Shown: one piece after another, positions 58,776 to 64,000 of the stretch
Layout: each line of letters begins with the position of its first letter
How positions within the stretch are numbered: position 1 is the first letter of the stretch
Source: Temnothorax longispinosus
Taxonomy: Eukaryota > Arthropoda > Insecta > Hymenoptera > Formicidae
DNA: 64,000 nucleotides
Reading direction: 5' to 3'
Assembly (NCBI RefSeq): GCF_030848805.1
Contig: NC_092367.1
Coordinates: forward strand, 13,045,180-13,109,179
Notes under the pieces: generated by a model
Databases searched by the model: none
Seen by the model: the letters and a program-made list of their open reading frames with translations, nothing else
What the model was told of the DNA's origin: nothing
Translations under genes and position numbers: made by a program

Positions 58776-59819
58776 CAGGGTGTCCGCCCACACGGAACAT
58801 AACATCCATTAGACGTCCACACAACTTCCATAGCTCCATGCAACCTCTAACTCCACGGTGGACGTCAGATAGATCTCTAATAGAGATCCATACTATCTCC
58901 ATCATAGATATCTTCTACAAATTCATAATGGACATCCATTGAACGTCTATTATGGATGTATAATAGATTTATATACATAATGTTTCTAACAGATCAATAT
59001 TTAAGTTTTATAAGTAAATTTAAATTTTTAGATAATTTAAAATTATTAATTTTTATACAATTTTTAGAAGTATTATCTCACGATATTCTATTGGAATATC
59101 CCGGGCAAAACCTGCTGCGATATCCGTGGGATCGTATTTGGAAATCTGGGACAATTTGGGATATCCTCAGGATACAGTGTGCTGTGTGCGCATAGATTAA
59201 CCACAACCATAGATGTTTAATGGAGCTCTGATGGATAATTTATAAACGTTAACTAGACGTTTAATGGAGTTTTGGTGGATATCGAATGACGCGACCGCGA
59301 GCGTTAGTAACGCGCACTGCCGCGACGCGGCTACCATGCGCCAGTACTTTCTCGTAATAAAAAAACATCATGCGCTAGTATAAGAGGCGAGCCTGTGAGA
59401 GGCCTGACTGCAATAATTCTTTGCTGCAGATCATCTAAAGTGATACCTCAGACATAGCAGAGGGGTCTGCGAAGCAATTTTTGATAATTTGTTGGATACA
59501 ACTTATAAATATAATTATCTAATTTGTTGTAAGCTTTATAAACAAGATGTATATCCATAAAGAATCTATAAAACGTTTAGTTAACATATTTTATTTATCC
59601 ACCAAAGCTCCATTAAACATTTATGGTTAATCTATACAATGTCTAAAAGAGATCTATCAAGATACGTCTAATGGAGGTCGAATGGAGGTGTGAAATGCGG
59701 AACTATGGATGTGTAGTAGACGTCTGTGGGAAGTTACATGGATGTCTAATGGAGGTTTTTAATCTCCATAATGGACGTCTAGTGGATGTCTATTAGAGCT
59801 TTTTGTTCTGTGTGGGGGG
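58776..59819. mobile_element. TA-flanked TIR element with many short GGACGTCYA-type repeats
   Basis: CAGGGTGTCCGCCCACACGG at the left is mirrored by TTCTGTGTGGGGGG at the right, with TA outside (58774-58775 and 59820-59821). Both halves contain many variants of TGGACGTCTAATGGAG and its complement. The interior is AT-rich and no transposase is seen. Confidence 0.62.
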
Positions 59820-59882
59820 TACATGACACGCTGTTTCACATATTTCAGATATTCTTTTATGTTTTAAATGTATTTTATATAC

Positions 59883-61886
59883 TGTGACGTTGCAGTTCCG
59901 TTGCATCGTGGCAGCGTCCCCGCCGCCGTCACAAGGCGCGGGTTCGCGCCCGAGGACGATCCAATGGAGCAAAATCGAAATCTCTAGGGGCCTAATAATA
60001 TTTGCGTTTTCTATTACTAATCCCTTTCTTTTATTTTGTACGATTATTGGCACCTCACCGAAACAAACATATAGGGACGTCTTCATCGGAATCCAGGGAT
60101 TCGAGACCTGAGGAGAGGGCCGGAGACAAAGAATCGACTGTTGAGGCGATTATTGGCGGCGTCTCGCGGGCGGCGAGACGAGAAGGGCGCAGAAAGCACG
60201 CGCGTTGCGCGTGATTCGGCGTCTGGCGAAATATATTGTGGCAGGGCCCTTGGCGCCGAGAATGAACAAGTTCCCCGGCCGACCTCCACTGCAATGATTG
60301 GACCCGGGGTGGCTGGCCACCACTCCAGGGTCACCGAAGAGGACTCTCGGAGAACCAGCAAGTTCAGACTGCTAAGAAGAATTCCGGGAGGCCGCTGCGA
60401 GAGCAAGGGGTCACCAGACGCAGGATCTGCTGCCGACGGTCAGGGGCAGACTGCGCGAGGATCTTGTCGCGAGCTCGCAAGTCTGCCCCTAATTGCTCGC
60501 GTTATCGCGCAGAAGGGCCGCGCAACTCCCTGAGTGGGGCGCGTCATTGAGCGAATTCCGCTCGATCTCTTCCTGGTCATCCTCCGGCGTGAAAAATCGC
60601 GTTGTTTCCGCGCACCTTTGGCTACCGTATAAGATTGACGAAGTCCCGGCCTGAGCCTCGAGAATTGAGAGCAGCGGCGCAAGAGAAAAGTCTGTCCGGT
60701 GAGGTTGCCTTGAACTCTTTGTAAAGCCACGAACTAGCCCTCCGGGTCACGTTCCCGCTCTGGTGCCGACCCGCGGTTTATTAGTGAACATCGCCGAAAG
60801 GGCGTAATTTTTTATGTTAGCGTTGGCGGTCAGTATTAGGCAAGAGGCCCCGGGATAGTTTCGTCGGCTAAAGGGATCATCGATTACCGCAGGCTCCTGG
60901 AGATCGCGACCGTGAGTGGACACAGACGAGTCTTCGGCAGCGGCCAAAGTACGGAAATCTTATATCCGCCATTAGAGTCGTGCGGTGTACCTACTCGCGT
61001 TTGGTTTAGCGTTCGCGTCCCCGATTTTGCATATTGTATTATTTCGCGTTCTATTTTGCGTTGTACTTGGTGTAATCGTGTGCGATATTCCGCGGTATAT
61101 TGAGTATCCTTGCGTACTATATTTTGCGTCATCCGAAGTGTTCTCGCGCGTGTCATACCTTTGTGTTAATAGTCGTACTATATTTTGCGTTGTGTTTAGA
61201 GTCTTGCGCCTTCCGCGAGCGTATTATATCTGGGCGATAGAACTCTGCGCGCTGAGCGTGGCGCAGTACTGATTTCCTATTCGATTGTATTTCACTTTCA
61301 GTTCTCTTACTTGTCCTGCTAAATTCTGTTTAATGCTATTGACTACTATTATTTTGCGTCACTCTCCTGTAATACGTCATTAAAGACTTCGTAATTAACG
61401 ATTTCATCTAAAGTTCTGTTAATCCTCATTTCCAACTGCACATTAATTCAATGCTGTAATTTTATCAACTCTAGTATTCAGTATTCAGTTCCGATTGTTA
61501 TTTAATTTCCGCTATTTAATTATTCTACTCCGATTCATGTCTGATTTCCGCTATTCTGTCATTCGATTCAGTTTTCTTGACCTGCGATTTCACAGTATTG
61601 CCAAGTTATAATAAACATTGTTACTGATTATTAGTAAATATCTGAGTGTTGCTTAATCGTAATCCCGCCGAAATTTTGCGCTGCCCCTTTATCAACCCCG
61701 CCCATCGCTGTTAGGTCGAGCTGGCCGATCTCTCGCACGTCTGACTAATTACGCTATCGTGTTTATCTTCGGGTTTTCGCGATTTTGGTATAAATTTGTG
61801 GACGCGAGCTTACGCGTCTGGTGCCCAACTTTGATTTTGAGTATAATTGTCGGACTGTGCGCGAGAGGACCAGTGGGAGAGGCCCA
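59883..61886 (+). mobile_element. Long solo-LTR-like unit (about 2.0 kb)
   Basis: It starts TGTGACGTTGCAG, and an AATAAA signal lies near 61609. Close to its end GGACGCGAGC...GCGTCTGGTGCCCAA matches the corresponding region of the other two long units. The proposed end is GGCCCA at 61886. The body differs strongly from the unit at 55330, so it is a different subfamily. Borders are less certain because no target duplication was seen. Confidence 0.48.
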
Positions 61887-62147
61887 TATATGTAATACTC
61901 CTATATTGCTAGTCAAGCTGAAACGCTGACGCAAACATCACGGTGCAGACATATATCAACCTCTCACTTCCACAGTTCGTGTACTACGACCCAAATGCGC
62001 ATGCGCGCGTTTCATGAATGAGAGTTGTACTTATTGCACTGCACTGATGCAGCAGTGTAGCGATAAAGAACAGGCCCATTATAATTTTCTAACCTCTCAG
62101 TCTCACACGAAACAGTCGCACCCACGAGTGAAAGAAAATAAATAAAA
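61887..62147. other. 5' flank of the THAP transposase gene
   Basis: The region holds CA- and AT-rich sequence, with GAAAGAAAATAAATAAAAATG directly around the start codon. No clear TATA box or terminal inverted repeat of the transposon was identified, although one would be expected upstream. Confidence 0.4.
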
Positions 62148-64000
62148 ATGCGATCTTGTTACCTATGTGGAAGATTTGCATCAAAGACCGAAAAGATTTC
62201 TTTACACAAGTAAATTAATTGACAAATAATAAAAAATAATCAAGTATACAATCGCTTACAAATTAATAAAAATTAAATTTTTAGATTTCCGAAAAATCCA
62301 GAAATATGTAAAAAATGGGTTGAAATTTGCGGATTGCAGGAGACAGATAATGTATCCCATTTGTTTCTTTGCTCACTTCATTTTAAAGTACCTCGGAATT
62401 TAATTGTACAAGAAAAATGGAAACTACCTCTTGGTATTATACCCAACTTAGATATTACTGATGTCTCAACAACAAATGTAACAACTTTACCAGAAATATC
62501 TTTAAATCATCCACCAATATTATTATCAAATGTGCTAAAAGATAGTACTAATATACCAAAATCAATTGAAACATCTTTAAATATATCTGATGATATAAAT
62601 TGTGATCGTGATGTTCCGTCAACATCAAAGGTTTCTTATTCAAGTAAGTTAAATGTAAATTATATAAAAACAAATAAAAATACACATTCTTATTGCAAAA
62701 TAATACGAATGTTTTTGTAATAATGCTTTTGTAATAATAAATATTTTATAGATTCTGAAGAGGACTGCTATTCTTCTCCAAAAAAACGCTTTTTTGCAGA
62801 ACCTAGATATATATCAGAAATCAATAGCTTTGATGTTAGTACACCGAGAAAAGCGAGGAGAGTAATTAAATTTATTAAAACAGAGGACGAAAAGAAACGC
62901 AAACAAATAAAATCTTTACAAGACCAAAATAGAAGGCTTGTAATGCGAATTGCTAAATTACAGGATTTAATGTCTCATTTAAAAGAATCAAGTTTAATTT
63001 CTGATGCTGGAGATCATTTAATGGTAGAGTATATGTTAAAATAGTAATAATACATATTTTTTGTAGAGGAAAAATGGAGGTACATTTGAACAATCCTTAA
63101 ATTTTGACATTACATATTCTATATACCATAATTAATAAGTTTACTAAAATATACCAAAATCGATGCCATTAGTGTCTATTAATATCAATAATGTCCTATT
63201 AGGTGACTAATTCCTGAATTAACACATTTTTCATGGCATGCTACAATATCAAAATTTAAAGGATGTTTAAATGTACTCAATGTTCAAATGTGCTCTTCTC
63301 TTCCCTATATATTTATACATGCCCAACATGATCTTCAAAATATTGAACTTATTACAGTATATTTTATATATTAATGGAAATTTAGATATACAATTTAGAT
63401 ATATGAATTTAGATATACAATTAATTATATATAATTTATATACAATCAACATTTTACACAAATCATATTATATACACAATTATATTTATATACTTTTTAT
63501 TATATAATTATAACGAATTAAGTAAATCAATGTATTAATTATACAATTTATATACAATAATACACATAATACAAAATTAAACAAATTGTATTATGTATTG
63601 ATTAAATTTAATTTAAAAAAATGAAATAAGATATATGCAATACTGAGTCAAATATATGCTTATTTTTATTTTTTATTCCTTTTAGAATATATTACCAGAA
63701 ACTGTAAAGGCAATAGTAACAAGAAAATTGAAAAAAGGTGGTAGTTATTCTCCTGAAATACGTAGTTTTGCATTAACGTTGCACTTCTATTCACCCAAAG
63801 CATATAATTATGTACGAAAAACGTGGAATAACTTATTACCAAATCCTTCGACGATACGGAATTGGTATCGTGTAGTCAATGGATCTCCAGGTTTCACGGA
63901 TGAAGCATTAAATGCCATTGCATTGCATAATAATAATAATTCTAAACCTCTTATTATTAATTTAGTTATAGATAAAATGGCAATAAGAGAAGAGATGATT
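62148..64000 (+). CDS. THAP9-like P-element transposase (5' part, runs off the window)
   Basis: P-type transposases cut the element out and reinsert it, using a THAP zinc finger to bind DNA. Four exons join in phase with GT-AG borders: 62148-62209, 62285-62643, 62752-63023 and 63686-64000, giving 336 codons so far. Residues 1-60 form the THAP domain: C4-x2-C7, W32, C50-x2-H53 and the following Pro. A Ser/Thr-rich linker follows. Residues about 185-215 (KRKQIKSLQDQNRRLVMRIA) look like a coiled coil for dimerisation. Exon 4 carries NPSTIRNWYRVVNGSPG, typical of THAP9 and P-type transposases, and ends with LVIDKMAIREEM, where the Asp fits the first catalytic residue. No stop or frameshift is seen. 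The GTP-binding part and remaining catalytic residues lie outside. It could be an active transposon or a domesticated gene. Confidence 0.85.
63024..63685. other. Intron 3 of the THAP9-like gene
   Basis: This 662-base AT-rich intron begins GTAGAG and ends TCCTTTTAG. It contains TATATA-type simple sequence and no recognised element. Confidence 0.65.

Noticed and set aside
60083..60533. Frames of about 100-130 codons on both strands near 60.1-60.5 kb
   Set aside because: They are mutually overlapping frames in GC-rich LTR-like sequence; no family match was recognised.

Overview
The window reads as intronic DNA of an insect, most likely a hymenopteran such as an ant. It is AT-rich and very dense in mobile elements. 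The assignment rests on a CYP4-type cytochrome P450 with an insect-like exon layout and on the mix of element families (CsRn1-clade Gypsy, Copia, PIF/Harbinger, mariner-type TIR elements, Helitron-like ends, a THAP9/P-type transposase). No species can be named from sequence alone.

The only host-like gene I can support is a split CYP4 gene on the + strand. Eight short exons (6138-6247, 6469-6559, 9718-9903, 38966-39059, 40943-41045, 41232-41337, 41950-42056, 46714-46782) join in frame with GT-AG boundaries and no stop. They cover roughly the middle 289 codons of a protein of about 500 residues. The first exon(s) and the heme-binding 3' exons were not found and probably lie outside the window. 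Nearly everything else up to about 54.5 kb sits inside or beside its introns.

Layout. 0.4-4.3 kb: a decayed Copia element split by a TA-flanked TIR element, by a 5'-truncated LINE with an 11-bp target duplication, and by a third insertion. 4.3-9.7 kb: foldback elements and the first two exons. 9.9-39 kb: one 29-kb intron filled by a nest. An old minus-strand Gypsy copy (10.5-33.1 kb) is split by a PIF/Harbinger transposon (11777-16438) and by an element with CCCGGG ends (19180-31872). That element carries a young Copia (19678-31261), which is itself split by another CCGGG-ended element (21294-26130) containing a 3.37-kb palindrome, and by a long-LTR insertion (26795-28690). A Helitron-like element (33323-36686) split by a LINE, and an LTR-like element (37609-38740), follow. 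39-47 kb: five more exons with TIR and foldback elements in the introns. 49030-54535: a nearly intact, recent Gypsy/CsRn1 element on the minus strand with both LTRs, gag and pol.

55.3-62 kb holds two long LTR-like units of about 2 kb (55330-58693 and 59883-61886). The first is split by a 1.36-kb LTR-type element whose promoter region carries a six-unit heat-shock element above a TATA box. A TIR element with many short repeats lies between them. From 62148 to the right edge runs the first half of a P-element/THAP9-like transposase gene with four exons, open throughout, with a C2CH THAP zinc finger, a coiled-coil segment and the first candidate catalytic Asp.

Ages differ clearly. The Gypsy at 49-54.5 kb and the Copia at 19.7-31.3 kb have nearly identical LTRs, while the Copia at 0.4-4.3 kb and the Gypsy at 10.5-33.1 kb are broken by frameshifts, stops and insertions. 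Target-site duplications were read by eye and set most of the nesting order.
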